DNA from: Gammaproteobacteria bacterium
Lineage (GTDB): Bacteria > Pseudomonadota > Gammaproteobacteria > Burkholderiales > Burkholderiaceae_C
Length of the DNA: 64,000 nt
Assembly: GCA_018815325.1 (NCBI GenBank)
Contig: JAHIYE010000014.1
Location: forward strand, 1-64,000
Direction: 5' to 3'
The translations under genes were made by a program, and so were the position numbers. The notes beneath the pieces are model-generated. The model saw only the letters and a list, made by a program, of their open reading frames with translations. It was not told the origin of the DNA and did no database searches. Positions 38,150 to 47,438 of this stretch are shown here, piece by piece. Position 1 is the first letter of the stretch. Every line of letters begins with the position of its first letter.

Positions 38150-39670
38150 ATGCGCTTCAGCAGCAAAATCATTCTGGGTTCGGCCATTCCGGCGGGCTTG
38201 TTTATCCTGGGCCTGATCGGCAGCATCGGCGGCCTGGTGTATGCCAAGAACCAGTTCGACAGCTTCATCAAGGTCGAGCAGCACATTCAGACGGATATGA
38301 CCGAGATGTATGCACAGGGTCTGCAGATGGGGCAGGCTTTGCGCAATATCGTGCTCGATCCGGCCAATCCCAAGGCCCTGGACAATTTCAAGGCGGCGCG
38401 AGTGGACTATGAGAAGGCGTTTGCTGATGTGGCTGTGGTGTCCAAGGGTACCGCCTTCGAGGCCGGCATCAAATTGCTGCCTCCCCTGCGCGAGGTCCAT
38501 GCTCAGGCTCAGGAAAAAGTCCTCGCACTTGCATTAAGCAGGGCGGATACCACCGTGGCGACGCTGAACGCCACGGAAACGCCGGCTTGGAGAGAGCTGC
38601 GTGCAGAGCTACGAAAGCAAATCGATGCCGCTGAAAAATCGTCAGCCGCAGCCCGGGCCGACGTTTACCAGAATTCGAACCGCGCCATCATGCTGTCCAT
38701 CCTGCTGGCCTGCGTGGCCGTGGTGGTGGCCATTGGCTTCACGGTCTATGTGCAACGCACCATGAAGCGTGAGCTGGGGGGGGACCCAGTGGAGGCGCGC
38801 GATGCGCTTTCGCAAATTGCCGATGGTGATTTGTCTTCCCACTTGCCCTGGTCGGAGGCCGACACCAGCCTCATGGGAGGGCTGGTACGGATGCAGGCCT
38901 CGCTGCGCAAGCTGGTCGGGGAAGTGAGGCATTCGACTGACAGCATCACGACAGCCAGTTCGGAAATTGCAGCCGGCAGCCAGGATCTCAGCTCCCGCAC
39001 CGAAAGCCAGGCCAGCTCGCTTGAAGAAACCGCGGCCTCGATGGAGGAGCTGGGCTCTACCGTCCAGCAGAATGCCGACAACGCCCGTCAGGCAAACCAG
39101 CTGGCGCAAAGCGCCTCTACCGTGGCCATCCAGGGCGGTGAAGTCGTGGCCCAGGTGGTTGACACCATGAAGGGCATCAACGATTCCAGCAAGAAAATCT
39201 CGGACATCATCAGTGTGATTGACGGCATCGCCTTCCAGACCAACATCCTGGCCTTGAACGCCGCAGTTGAGGCGGCACGCGCCGGTGAGCAGGGTCGTGG
39301 CTTTGCTGTGGTGGCCAGTGAAGTGCGCAGCCTCGCCGGGCGCAGCGCCGAAGCAGCCAAGGAGATCACGGCCCTGATCAACGACAGCGTCGCGCGCGTC
39401 GAACAGGGGGGTGTGCTGGTTGACAAGGCTGGGACCACCATGACCGAGGTGGTGAGTTCCATCCGCCGTGTGACCGACATCATGGGCGAGATCAGTGCCG
39501 CCAGCACCGAGCAGAGCCAGGGCGTGGCGCAGGTGGGCGAGGCCGTGACCCAGATGGACCAGGCCACTCAGCAAAACGCAGCGCTGGTCGAGGAATCGGC
39601 CGCCGCTGCCATGAGCCTGCGCGAACAGGCGCAGAACCTGAGTCAACTCGTCGGCACCTTCAAGCTCTAG
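38150..39670 (+). CDS. methyl-accepting chemotaxis protein
   Basis: This 506-residue chemoreceptor has a first membrane helix (residues 6-32), a periplasmic four-helix-bundle-like domain (to about 185), a second helix (about 186-210), HAMP and a long coiled-coil signalling domain. The hairpin tip is conserved ([21 protein letters not shown] in parts: [12 protein letters not shown], then [11 protein letters not shown]). I chose the ATG at 38150 ([10 protein letters not shown]), with AAAGGAAG upstream; the frame is open further back. A sigma-28-like promoter fits co-expression with motility genes. The ligand is unknown. Confidence 0.93.
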   Translation: MRFSSKIILGSAIPAGLFILGLIGSIGGLVYAKNQFDSFIKVEQHIQTDMTEMYAQGLQMGQALRNIVLDPANPKALDNFKAARVDYEKAFADVAVVSKGTAFEAGIKLLPPLREVHAQAQEKVLALALSRADTTVATLNATETPAWRELRAELRKQIDAAEKSSAAARADVYQNSNRAIMLSILLACVAVVVAIGFTVYVQRTMKRELGGDPVEARDALSQIADGDLSSHLPWSEADTSLMGGLVRMQASLRKLVGEVRHSTDSITTASSEIAAGSQDLSSRTESQASSLEETAASMEELGSTVQQNADNARQANQLAQSASTVAIQGGEVVAQVVDTMKGINDSSKKISDIISVIDGIAFQTNILALNAAVEAARAGEQGRGFAVVASEVRSLAGRSAEAAKEITALINDSVARVEQGGVLVDKAGTTMTEVVSSIRRVTDIMGEISAASTEQSQGVAQVGEAVTQMDQATQQNAALVEESAAAAMSLREQAQNLSQLVGTFKL

Positions 39671-39676
39671 TTTGTG

Positions 39677-40357
39677 ATGGCCACGGTGCTCGTGATCGGC
39701 GCGTCGCGTGGCATCGGGCTGGAGTTGGTGCGGCAGTACCGCGAGGCGGGCGACCGGGTGATCGCCACAGCGCGGGACGAGGCTGGTCTGGTTCAGCTGC
39801 GTGAGCTCGGTGCCGATGTCCTGAAACTCGATGTCGCCAATCCGGCCAGCATCAGCGGTCTGGCCTGGCAACTCGATGGCGAGCAGATTGATGTGGCCCT
39901 GTATGTGGCCGGTGTGGTTTCCCGCGGTGGTGCCGATGCGCCGCCCACGCAGGAAGAATTCGACCGCGTGATGCACGTCAATGTGCTCGGGGCGATGCAG
40001 GCCATTCCGCAAGTGGCGCCACTGGTGGAGGCCGCCCGTCAGGGCAAGGGCGGCAAGTTTGTTTTCATCTCCAGCGACATGGCGCTCATCAGTCAGGCGG
40101 GCACAAGCAATAGCTGGACCTACCGTGTCAGCAAGGCCGCGCTCAACATGGCCGTTGCCTCAGCGCAGCCGGACTATCCGCGCGCCATCATGGTGGCGAT
40201 GTCGCCGGGTTGGGTGCGTACCGAAATGGGCGGGGCACAAGCCCCCTTGTCCGTGCAGCAGAGCGTGCAGGCCATGCGTCAGACGATCGATGTGCTGGGG
40301 CTGGGTCACAAAGGTGCGTTCGTGCACCACGACGGCAGGCTTGCTGCGGGCTGGTAG
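39677..40357 (+). CDS. short-chain dehydrogenase/reductase
   Basis: This 226-residue SDR has the NAD(P)-binding GASRGIG near its N-terminus, an SSDMA segment with the catalytic Ser and YRVSK with the Tyr-Lys pair. It belongs to the C-factor/sniffer-like SDRs by its overall pattern. The substrate is unknown. It begins 6 bp after the chemoreceptor stop; a GTG at 39674 is an alternative start. Confidence 0.87.
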   Translation: MATVLVIGASRGIGLELVRQYREAGDRVIATARDEAGLVQLRELGADVLKLDVANPASISGLAWQLDGEQIDVALYVAGVVSRGGADAPPTQEEFDRVMHVNVLGAMQAIPQVAPLVEAARQGKGGKFVFISSDMALISQAGTSNSWTYRVSKAALNMAVASAQPDYPRAIMVAMSPGWVRTEMGGAQAPLSVQQSVQAMRQTIDVLGLGHKGAFVHHDGRLAAGW

Positions 40358-40405
40358 TCGCTGCATACTGTGGACAGGCCGCTGCGGCCTGACTGGGAGC
40401 ACCCC

Positions 40406-40645
40406 ATGCATGACCCCGCCAGATACCTTGTGATCATTGACCAGGATGAAGCCAGCACCGCCTTGCTGTTCACGGCCGACCGGGTTCAGGTCGCAGATTT
40501 CGACGCGGCGGCTGAAGAGGTGCCCTTGATGACGCGGGGGCTCGTGCCTTCCCGTACGGCCAATATCCCGGACTGGGACAAGGCGCTGGCTGGCTGTAGC
40601 CATGCGGCGCGGCTGGCGGCCCAGGTTGATGTGCTCGATGTCTGA
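40406..40645 (+). CDS. small hypothetical protein
   Basis: This 79-residue acidic protein (MHDPARYLVIIDQDEASTA) has no motif I recognise. It lies between the SDR and the convergent aldo/keto reductase, whose stop is 3 bp away. The codon pattern is like its neighbours, and the predicted start has GGGAG upstream at about 40396. An unrelated spurious frame cannot be excluded. Confidence 0.5.
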   Translation: MHDPARYLVIIDQDEASTALLFTADRVQVADFDAAAEEVPLMTRGLVPSRTANIPDWDKALAGCSHAARLAAQVDVLDV

Positions 40646-40648
40646 GGC

Positions 40649-41653
40649 TCAGGCCGTGGGGCGGCCGTTGAGCGGATAAGCCGGGTCGGAATAGCCGGGC
40701 GTTGAGGGGTGGCCGGGCGCGACGAACGAATCCACCAAGGCCTCATCGTCCGCTGTGAACACATAGTCCAGAGCAGGCAGGTAGTCCTGCCACTGCGTGA
40801 GGGTGCGCGGCCCGGCAATCACCGAGCTGACAATGGGGTTGGCCAGCACCCAGGCCGTGGCGAACTGGGCCAGCGTGACGCCTTTGCTGGCCGCATTTAC
40901 CTTGAGTTTTTGTGCGATGTGCAGCGACTCCTCGCGGAACTCGGTCTCGGTGATGCGCTTGTCGGCGCGTCCCGCGCGCGAGTCCTGCGCGGGTGCCACG
41001 CCCGGGGCGTACTTGCCGGTCAGCACACCTCGCGCAACCGGGCTGTAGGGCGTTACGCCGATGCCATAGTGCTGGCAGGCCGGCAGAATCTCCACCTCGG
41101 GCATGCGGTTGAGCAGGTTGTAGTACGGCTGGCAGACCACCGGCCCCGGCATGCCGAGTTCGCCCGCGATGCGCACCACTTCTGCGATGCGCCAGCCGCG
41201 GAAATTGGAGACACCCCAGTAGCGGATCTTGCCGCCACGCAGCATGGCGTCGAGCGCGCGCAGGGGCTCTTCCAGGTTCATGCCGTTGAAGTCGCGATGC
41301 AGGTAATAGATGTCGAGGTAGTCGGTCTGCAGGCGCTGCAGGCTGGCATCGATTTCGCGCATCATCCAGCTGCGCGAGTAATGCCCTTCGTTGACGCGCT
41401 TGCTCATGGTGTTGCCGAGCTTGCTGGCCAGCACCCAGTCGTGTCGCTGGTCTTTCAGGATAGTCCCCAGCATGGATTCGGAAGCGCCGGTGGTGTAGAC
41501 GTCGGCCGTGTCGATGTAGTTCACGCCATTGGCGTGTGCATCGGCCACGATCGCAGCGGCTTCGTTGGCGGCGGTCTGGTCCCCAAACATCATGGTGCCC
41601 AGGCACAGGGCTGAGACTTTGAGATTGCTTTTGCCGAGATGACGGTATTGCAT
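40649..41653 (-). CDS. aldo/keto reductase
   Basis: This 334-residue protein starts at ATG 41653 (MQYRHLGKSNLKVSALCLGTM), with AAGGAG upstream. It has the AKR catalytic set: Asp and Tyr in YIDTADVYTTGASE, Lys in VLASKLGN and His in IYYLHRDF. It belongs with the YajO/Tas-like NADPH-dependent reductases. The frame is open far upstream, but only this start fits the family. The substrate is unknown. Confidence 0.92.
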   Translation of the reverse strand: MQYRHLGKSNLKVSALCLGTMMFGDQTAANEAAAIVADAHANGVNYIDTADVYTTGASESMLGTILKDQRHDWVLASKLGNTMSKRVNEGHYSRSWMMREIDASLQRLQTDYLDIYYLHRDFNGMNLEEPLRALDAMLRGGKIRYWGVSNFRGWRIAEVVRIAGELGMPGPVVCQPYYNLLNRMPEVEILPACQHYGIGVTPYSPVARGVLTGKYAPGVAPAQDSRAGRADKRITETEFREESLHIAQKLKVNAASKGVTLAQFATAWVLANPIVSSVIAGPRTLTQWQDYLPALDYVFTADDEALVDSFVAPGHPSTPGYSDPAYPLNGRPTA

Positions 41654-41809
41654 GGCGCGCTCCTTGATGTTTTGTTTGACTTTAAAGTAATTTGGCCAAG
41701 CCGGTTGGGGCTCTTTCGGCTGGGGTGTTTTGCCACCAGCGTATTGTTCGGGTGCAGTCTGCATGCCTGCTGTCCGGTATAAACAGGGGATTACTGCAGG
41801 AGACAAAAC

Positions 41810-42223
41810 ATGCCGATTACCAAAGGATTCCGCGCCCTCGTCGATGAGGCCATGGCCCAGGTCAAGACCCACACCGTGCCCGAGGTGCTGGCCATGCTGG
41901 ACGACCCGAAGGTGCATATCGTCGACATCCGCGATGTGCGCGAACTCAAGGACGGCACCGTGACTGACAGCACCCATGCACCGCGCTGCATGCTGGAGTT
42001 CTGGGTTGACCCCGAGTCGCCGTACCACAAGCCCCTGTGGGCCGACGAGAGCAAGCATTTCATCCTGTTTTGCGGTGCTGGCTGGCGCAGTGCGCTGGCC
42101 ACCAAGACCCTGCAGGACATGGGCATGACCAACGTGTCCCACATCGATGGCGGTTACGCCGAGTGGGTCAAGCAGGGTGGCCCGGTCGAAACCCTGGAGC
42201 AGCGCAAGGCCAAGAAGGCCTGA
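41810..42223 (+). CDS. rhodanese-like domain protein
   Basis: This 137-residue single rhodanese domain has the active-site Cys88 in ILFCGAGWRSALA and the HIVDIRDVRE strand before it. It would transfer sulfane sulfur or act as a thiol sensor. A GGAG precedes the ATG. Its stop overlaps the start of the YchJ-like gene. Confidence 0.9.
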   Translation: MPITKGFRALVDEAMAQVKTHTVPEVLAMLDDPKVHIVDIRDVRELKDGTVTDSTHAPRCMLEFWVDPESPYHKPLWADESKHFILFCGAGWRSALATKTLQDMGMTNVSHIDGGYAEWVKQGGPVETLEQRKAKKA

Positions 42224-42642
42224 TGCCCGCCGCCACCTCCACCGCGCTCCCCGCCTGTCCTTGTGGCCAGGCTGACGCCAAAGGGCGCGCGCTATCGCTG
42301 TCGCAGTGCTGTGGCCGCTATCTCGACGATTGGGCCGGCTGCCCCGCGCCCGATGCCGAGGCCCTCATGCGCTCGCGCTACAGCGCCTTTGTGCTTGGCC
42401 GCCGCGACTACCTGCTGGCGACATGGCATGTGAGTCAGCGCCCTGCCGTACTCATGCTGGAGCCGGGGGCGAAATGGCTGGGGCTGCAGGTGCGGGAGTA
42501 CAAGCCGCTGGATGCCAGCCACGCCGAAGTCGAGTTTGTGGCCCGTCAGCGCGACAGCAGTGGCCGTGCCGTGCGCCTGCATGAGCGCAGCCGTTTCGTG
42601 AAAGAGGCGGGGCGTTGGTACTATGTGGATGGAGATGTATGA
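42223..42642 (+). CDS. YchJ-family protein (UPF0225)
   Basis: This 139-residue protein has two cysteine-rich ends typical of YchJ (CPCGQ and QCCGRYL), then the LMRSRYSAFVLGRRDYLLATW core and a C-terminal FVKEAGRWYYVDG. The function of the family is not settled. The start overlaps the rhodanese stop by one base, so the two are translationally coupled. Confidence 0.88.
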   Translation: MPAATSTALPACPCGQADAKGRALSLSQCCGRYLDDWAGCPAPDAEALMRSRYSAFVLGRRDYLLATWHVSQRPAVLMLEPGAKWLGLQVREYKPLDASHAEVEFVARQRDSSGRAVRLHERSRFVKEAGRWYYVDGDV

Positions 42643-42643
42643 A

Positions 42644-42700
42644 TAAATTAGCATCTAGCCCTTATGGGTATTGCGCAAATAGCTATTAAATTAATAGCAA
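42644..42700 (-). repeat. dispersed intergenic repeat, copy B
   Basis: On the minus strand it reads TGCTATTAATTTAATAGCT, then a TTGCGCAA block, AAGGGCTAG and AATTTA. It fills the gap between the YchJ-like gene and the HAD gene. Confidence 0.65.
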
Positions 42701-42716
42701 ATGCAAATGGAGTCCT

Positions 42717-43367
42717 ATGCAGTTTGAGGCGGTTCTTTTCGATTGCGATGGCGTGCTGGTGGATTCCGAGCCCATCACCAATGGCGTGCTGCGCGACATG
42801 CTGGCCGAGCAGGGCTGGGAGCTCACGCCGGACGAATGCTTTCGGCTCTTCGTCGGCAAGGCGGTCAAGGACGAGCGAGGCCTGATCGAGCGGCACACCG
42901 GCCAGCCGCTCACCGAAGACTGGCTGGCCTGGTTCCGGGAGCGCCGCAACGCTGCTCTGGAGGCTGAGCTGATGGCGATTGCCAACGTGCATGAGGCTGT
43001 GGCTGAGGTGCATGCGCGTCATGCAGCCCGCATCGCCTGTGCCTCGGGTGCGGACCGCTACAAGGTGGAGTTGCAGCTTCGCAAGGTGGGTTTGTTCGAT
43101 TACTTCGAGGGCCGTATCTTCAGCGGCCATGAGATGCCACGTTCCAAGCCTTTCCCCGATGTCTATCTGGCCGCTGCCGACGCACTGCGGGCACATCCGG
43201 CAAGCTGTGCCGTGGTGGAAGACACCCTGACCGGGGTGACTGCGGGGGTCGCGGCTGGCGCCACGGTGTTCGCCTATGTGCCCCGAGGCGATGCGACGGT
43301 GTTCCTGCAGGCGGGTGCCGTGGCCGTTTTTGATGACATGGCCCAGCTACCTTTGTTGCTGACTTGA
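42717..43367 (+). CDS. HAD-superfamily phosphatase (beta-phosphoglucomutase/phosphoglycolate phosphatase-like)
   Basis: This 216-residue HAD subfamily IA protein has the nucleophile motif FDCDGVLVDSEP at the N-terminus, ACASGADR as motif II, the lysine in SKPFPDVYL and motif III in VVEDTLTGVTAG. The cap domain is between residues 15 and 90. The substrate is not evident. It ends 12 bp before the liuB operator, so it is unlikely to be part of the liu operon. Confidence 0.88.
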   Translation: MQFEAVLFDCDGVLVDSEPITNGVLRDMLAEQGWELTPDECFRLFVGKAVKDERGLIERHTGQPLTEDWLAWFRERRNAALEAELMAIANVHEAVAEVHARHAARIACASGADRYKVELQLRKVGLFDYFEGRIFSGHEMPRSKPFPDVYLAAADALRAHPASCAVVEDTLTGVTAGVAAGATVFAYVPRGDATVFLQAGAVAVFDDMAQLPLLLT

Positions 43368-43379
43368 AACGTGCCACAA

Positions 43380-43401
43380 TTGACGTTTACGTAAACGTCA
43401 A
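43380..43401. promoter_or_regulatory. LiuR-type operator, copy 2 (perfect 22-bp palindrome)
   Basis: It is identical to the palindrome at 26290-26311, TTGACGTTTAC plus its reverse complement, with flanking AA and CC also shared. It lies 53 bp before the preferred liuB start and should control the second liu locus. Confidence 0.87.
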
Positions 43402-43454
43402 CCAAGACAGACGAGGATGGTGGCTTGAAACCTGTCCATTCGGAAAGCAAAAAC

Positions 43455-45077
43455 ATGTCGATTCTGGAGACCCAACTCAACGCCCGCTCAGCGGATTTTG
43501 TGGCCAACGCCGAGGCCATACGCACGCTGGTGGCGGACCTCAACGAAAAGATCGCCCAGGCAGCCGCCGGCGGCGGTGAGGCTGCCCGTGCCAAGCACAT
43601 GGCCCGCGGCAAGCTGCCCCCGCGCGAGCGCGTGCAGATGCTGCTCGATCCCGGCACCCCTTTTCTGGAACTCTCGCCGCTGGCCGCCTACGCCATGTAT
43701 CCGGATCGCGATGGCAGTGACAGCGCGCCCTGCGCCGGCCTGATTGCCGGCATCGGCCGCGTCAGTGGCGTGGACTGCATGATCGTGTGCAACGATGCCA
43801 CCGTGAAAGGCGGCACCTACTACCCCATGACGGTGAAGAAGCATCTGCGGGCGCAGGAAGTGGCGCAGCAGAACAAGCTGCCCTGCATCTACTTGGTCGA
43901 CTCGGGTGGTGCGAACCTGCCGAACCAGGACGAGGTGTTCCCGGACCGTGAGCACTTTGGCCGCATCTTCTTCAACCAGGCCAACATGAGTGCCGAGGGC
44001 ATTGCCCAGATCGCCGTGGTCATGGGCTCGTGTACCGCAGGTGGCGCCTATGTGCCAGCCATGAGCGACGAGGCCATCATCGTCAAGAACCAGGGCACGA
44101 TTTTCCTGGGCGGCCCGCCACTCGTGAAAGCCGCCATTGGCGAAATCGTCTCGGCCGAAGACCTCGGCGGTGGCGATGTACACACCCGCTTGTCGGGCGT
44201 GGCCGATCACCTGGCGCAGAACGATGCCCATGCACTCGCGCTGGCGCGCCAGGCCGTGGCCACGCTGAACCGCAGCAAGCAGCCGCAACAGCAGTTGCGT
44301 GCGCCGGTGCCGCCAGCCTACGATACAAAAGAGCTCTACGGCGTGGTGCCCACCGACACCCGCAAGCCCTATGACGTGCACGAAATCATCGCCCGCATTG
44401 TGGACGGCAGCGAGTTCCACGAGTTCAAGGCCCGCTTTGGCGCCACGCTGGTCTGCGGGTTCGCGCACATCGAAGGCATGCCCGTGGGCATCGTCGCAAA
44501 CAACGGCATTTTGTTTTCTGAATCTGCACAGAAAGGCGCGCACTTCATCGAGCTGTGCTGCCAGCGCAAGGTGCCACTGGTCTTCCTGCAGAACATCACC
44601 GGCTTCATGGTCGGGCGCAAGTACGAGAACGAGGGCATTGCCCGGCACGGCGCCAAGATGGTGACGGCCGTGGCCACCGCCCAGGTGCCCAAGTTCACCG
44701 TCATCATCGGCGGCAGCTACGGCGCCGGCAACTACGGCATGTGTGGCCGTGCCTACTCACCGCGCTTCCTCTGGATGTGGCCCAACGCACGCATCTGCGT
44801 CATGGGCGGCGAGCAGGCCGCTGGTGTGCTGGCCACCGTCAAGCGCGACGGTATCGAGGCGCGCGGCGGCAGCTGGAGCGCCGAGGAAGAGGCCGCCTTC
44901 AAGCAGCCCGTGCTCGATCAGTTCGGTCACCAGTCACACCCCTATTACTCCAGTGCACGTCTCTGGGACGACGGCGTGATCGACCCCGCCGACACCCGCC
45001 GCGTGCTCGCGCTGGGCCTGTCTGCCACGCTCAACGCGCCGATTCCGGAGCCGAAATTTGGCGTGTTCCGGATGTAA
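43455..45077 (+). CDS. liuB: methylcrotonyl-CoA carboxylase, carboxyltransferase (beta) subunit
   Basis: LiuB transfers the carboxyl group from biotin to 3-methylcrotonyl-CoA. The 540-residue protein has both carboxyltransferase halves. [19 protein letters not shown] and the oxyanion region [13 protein letters not shown] lie in the first, and QNITGFMVG and [19 protein letters not shown] in the second; these are MccB hallmarks. The ATG at 43455 (MSILETQL) is preferred; a TTG at 43425 is an alternative. It is the first gene after operator copy 2. Confidence 0.95.
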   Translation: MSILETQLNARSADFVANAEAIRTLVADLNEKIAQAAAGGGEAARAKHMARGKLPPRERVQMLLDPGTPFLELSPLAAYAMYPDRDGSDSAPCAGLIAGIGRVSGVDCMIVCNDATVKGGTYYPMTVKKHLRAQEVAQQNKLPCIYLVDSGGANLPNQDEVFPDREHFGRIFFNQANMSAEGIAQIAVVMGSCTAGGAYVPAMSDEAIIVKNQGTIFLGGPPLVKAAIGEIVSAEDLGGGDVHTRLSGVADHLAQNDAHALALARQAVATLNRSKQPQQQLRAPVPPAYDTKELYGVVPTDTRKPYDVHEIIARIVDGSEFHEFKARFGATLVCGFAHIEGMPVGIVANNGILFSESAQKGAHFIELCCQRKVPLVFLQNITGFMVGRKYENEGIARHGAKMVTAVATAQVPKFTVIIGGSYGAGNYGMCGRAYSPRFLWMWPNARICVMGGEQAAGVLATVKRDGIEARGGSWSAEEEAAFKQPVLDQFGHQSHPYYSSARLWDDGVIDPADTRRVLALGLSATLNAPIPEPKFGVFRM

Positions 45078-45096
45078 GCAGGAAGAAGGCATCGGG

Positions 45097-46269
45097 ATGA
45101 ACGTTCAGTGGCAACAAGTGAAAGCCTTTGGTTTTTGGGTCATGTTGCTTGCGACATGGCCTTATGCCGCGCAGGCTGCACCAGCTCGAACGATTGAAGT
45201 GTCTTTCCCCAGTGCTGGATCAGGTGTCATGCTGAAGGCCTACTGGACTGCACCCGAGCAACTTTCACAAGGTAGCGCCGCCATCATCGCTTTGCATGGT
45301 TGCGGCGGATTGCCGGAGGATCGACGCTCACTGGAGTATCCCCGCAGTCGTTATGTGAAGATGCTCAGAAATGCCGGGGCTGGTGTCTTGTACGTGGACA
45401 GTTTCGGTTCGCGTGGAGAGGGCAGTCTTTGCGCGCAGAAGCCAGAGCAAAGAAATATCACGGAGTCGCATCGTCGACAGGATGTGTTGGGCGCCTTGCA
45501 GTGGCTGGCTACTCAGCCAGGAGTAGATGCGCGTCGTCTGGGCGTTGTTGGGTGGTCCCACGGCGGGCAAACCGTATTGCTGACAGCGAATGCCAGTGAG
45601 TCGGTTGTGGGGGATGCACCTGTCAAGCCTGCCGCCATGGTGGCGTTTTATGCGGGCTGCTCCACGTATGAGAAATTTGCACGGTATCAGGCCGTGGCAC
45701 CTCTGCTCATCATGAGCGGTGAGTTGGACAACTGGACTCCGGCTGCGCCATGTCGTCGGTTTGCACAAGGCCTGCAGTCTGGGCTCAAGCCGGTTCGCTA
45801 TGCAGAGTTCGAGGGCAGTTACCATGCTTTTGACAGCACCAGCCCCGTGAGAGAGCGCGATGATGCGGCGGGAACCAAGACGGGCAAGGCGATGGCTGGC
45901 GGTAATCCTGCGGCTCGAGAAGCTTCAGCAGTGGAGATGATGAAATTTTTTGAGATGCACCTGGGCTTGAAGCCAGGGGCATCATCAACAGCAGACGCCG
46001 CACACGAAGCAGAAATTCCACAAGCTACCGGGTTTGCAGAACTGACGAATGTTGACGGCGTTCCGCACATACGGGACAACGGCAGAGCGCTTTACCGTGA
46101 GTGGCTCACAAAACCCTTTCCCCGTGCAGTTGCCATATCCAGCAAGGGCGCTATAGCTCGTGGCTATGGTCGTGATGCGATGGGAGTGGCCGTCAGAAAC
46201 TGCGAAAAATTCAACAACCCCTGCCGCCTGTATGCGGTGGATGATCAGGTCGTCTGGGCGGCGCCTTGA
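45097..46269 (+). CDS. secreted dienelactone-hydrolase-like alpha/beta-hydrolase
   Basis: This 390-residue protein starts at ATG 45097 with a signal peptide (FWVMLLATWPYAAQAA). A DLH-type hydrolase fold follows: ALHGCGG, GWSHGGQ with the nucleophile Ser, SGELDNWT and GSYHAFD with the acid and His. The C-terminal part (after about residue 290) is of unknown type. It is less GC-rich than its neighbours (34/60 in one sample). It interrupts the liu operon between liuB and the acyl-CoA dehydrogenase. Its role in leucine breakdown is not evident, so it may be a later insertion. Confidence 0.8.
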   Translation: MNVQWQQVKAFGFWVMLLATWPYAAQAAPARTIEVSFPSAGSGVMLKAYWTAPEQLSQGSAAIIALHGCGGLPEDRRSLEYPRSRYVKMLRNAGAGVLYVDSFGSRGEGSLCAQKPEQRNITESHRRQDVLGALQWLATQPGVDARRLGVVGWSHGGQTVLLTANASESVVGDAPVKPAAMVAFYAGCSTYEKFARYQAVAPLLIMSGELDNWTPAAPCRRFAQGLQSGLKPVRYAEFEGSYHAFDSTSPVRERDDAAGTKTGKAMAGGNPAAREASAVEMMKFFEMHLGLKPGASSTADAAHEAEIPQATGFAELTNVDGVPHIRDNGRALYREWLTKPFPRAVAISSKGAIARGYGRDAMGVAVRNCEKFNNPCRLYAVDDQVVWAAP

Positions 46270-46296
46270 GATGGCATAAAACGAAAAGGAAGCAAC

Positions 46297-47430
46297 ATGG
46301 ACAACATCTACATCACCCCCGAACACGAATTGCTGCGCGAGCAGGTGGCGCGCTTCATCGCGCGCGAGGTCGAGCCATATGCCGAAGCCTGGGAAGAAAC
46401 CGGCTCGGTGCCGCGCGATGTGCTCAGGCGCATGGGGCAGGCTGGCATGCTGGGGCTGATGTACCCGTCCGAATACGGTGGCGGTGAGGCCGATGCGCTG
46501 ACAAATCTGGTGTTTGCCGAGGCCCTGTCGCAATCCACTTTTGCGGGCTTCATCATCACGGTGCTGGTACACACCGACATGGCCAGCCCACACCTGCACC
46601 ATGCTGGCAACGCGGAGCAGAAGGCGCGCTACCTGAGCAAGGTCACCAGTGGCGAGATGATCACGGCGGTCGGCATCAGCGAGCCAGGCGCCGGCTCCGA
46701 TGTGGCGGGCATGCGAACGACGGCCCGGCGCGAGGGTGACGAGTGGGTGCTCAACGGCACCAAGATGTTCATCACCAACGGCGTGCACGCCAACCTGTAT
46801 TTCGTGGCGGCCAAGACCGGCACGGCACGGCACGATGTGTCGATGTTCATTGTCGAGAAAGGCACACCGGGTTTCACCGTAGGCCGTGCCCTCAAGAAAA
46901 CCGGCTGGCTGTCGTCCGATACGGCTGAGCTGATATTTGACAACGTGCGCATCCCCGCCGGCAACCTGTTGGGCGAACAGGGCAAGGGCTTTTACTCGGT
47001 GATGAAGAACTTTCAGACCGAGCGGATTGCGCTGGCGGCGATGGCGGTGGGGCATTGCACCCAGGCACTCAAGATGACGCTGGACTATGTACGCCAGCGG
47101 CAGGCCTTTGGCGCTACCCTGTGGGACAAGCAGACCATCCGCCACCGGATCGCGATGCTCGATGCGAAGACCCGTGCGGCACGCCAGTTCATGTACCACT
47201 GCGCCTGGTCGGTCACGCAGAACCGCGACATCGTGCAGGAAGTTTCGATGCTCAAGGCATTGACCGGGGAGCTGGTGAACGAGGTGGTGCAGACCTGCCA
47301 GCAGTTCCACGGCGGTATGGGCTTTATCCGCGAGACCGCGATCGAGCGCCTGTGGCGCGATGCACGCGTGCTGGGCATCGGTGGTGGCGCCACCGAGGTC
47401 ATGCTCGAAGAAGTTGCCAAGCGTTATTGA
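46297..47430 (+). CDS. acyl-CoA dehydrogenase
   Basis: This 377-residue FAD enzyme has the signatures [14 protein letters not shown] and the C-terminal FHGGMGFIRETAIERLWRDARV (in parts). The C-terminal position that holds the catalytic Glu in medium-chain enzymes is Gly here (IGGGATEV). A Glu in QTERIALAAM matches the alternative position used by isovaleryl- and long-chain enzymes. AAGGAAG precedes the ATG. It lies in the liu operon between liuB and liuC; the substrate may be another branched acyl-CoA. Confidence 0.9.
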   Translation: MDNIYITPEHELLREQVARFIAREVEPYAEAWEETGSVPRDVLRRMGQAGMLGLMYPSEYGGGEADALTNLVFAEALSQSTFAGFIITVLVHTDMASPHLHHAGNAEQKARYLSKVTSGEMITAVGISEPGAGSDVAGMRTTARREGDEWVLNGTKMFITNGVHANLYFVAAKTGTARHDVSMFIVEKGTPGFTVGRALKKTGWLSSDTAELIFDNVRIPAGNLLGEQGKGFYSVMKNFQTERIALAAMAVGHCTQALKMTLDYVRQRQAFGATLWDKQTIRHRIAMLDAKTRAARQFMYHCAWSVTQNRDIVQEVSMLKALTGELVNEVVQTCQQFHGGMGFIRETAIERLWRDARVLGIGGGATEVMLEEVAKRY

Positions 47431-47438
47431 GTCGCTCC

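Noticed and set aside
38642-40012. 456-codon open frame antisense to the chemoreceptor and SDR
   Set aside because: Its translation is low in recognisable motifs, while both sense genes are certain.
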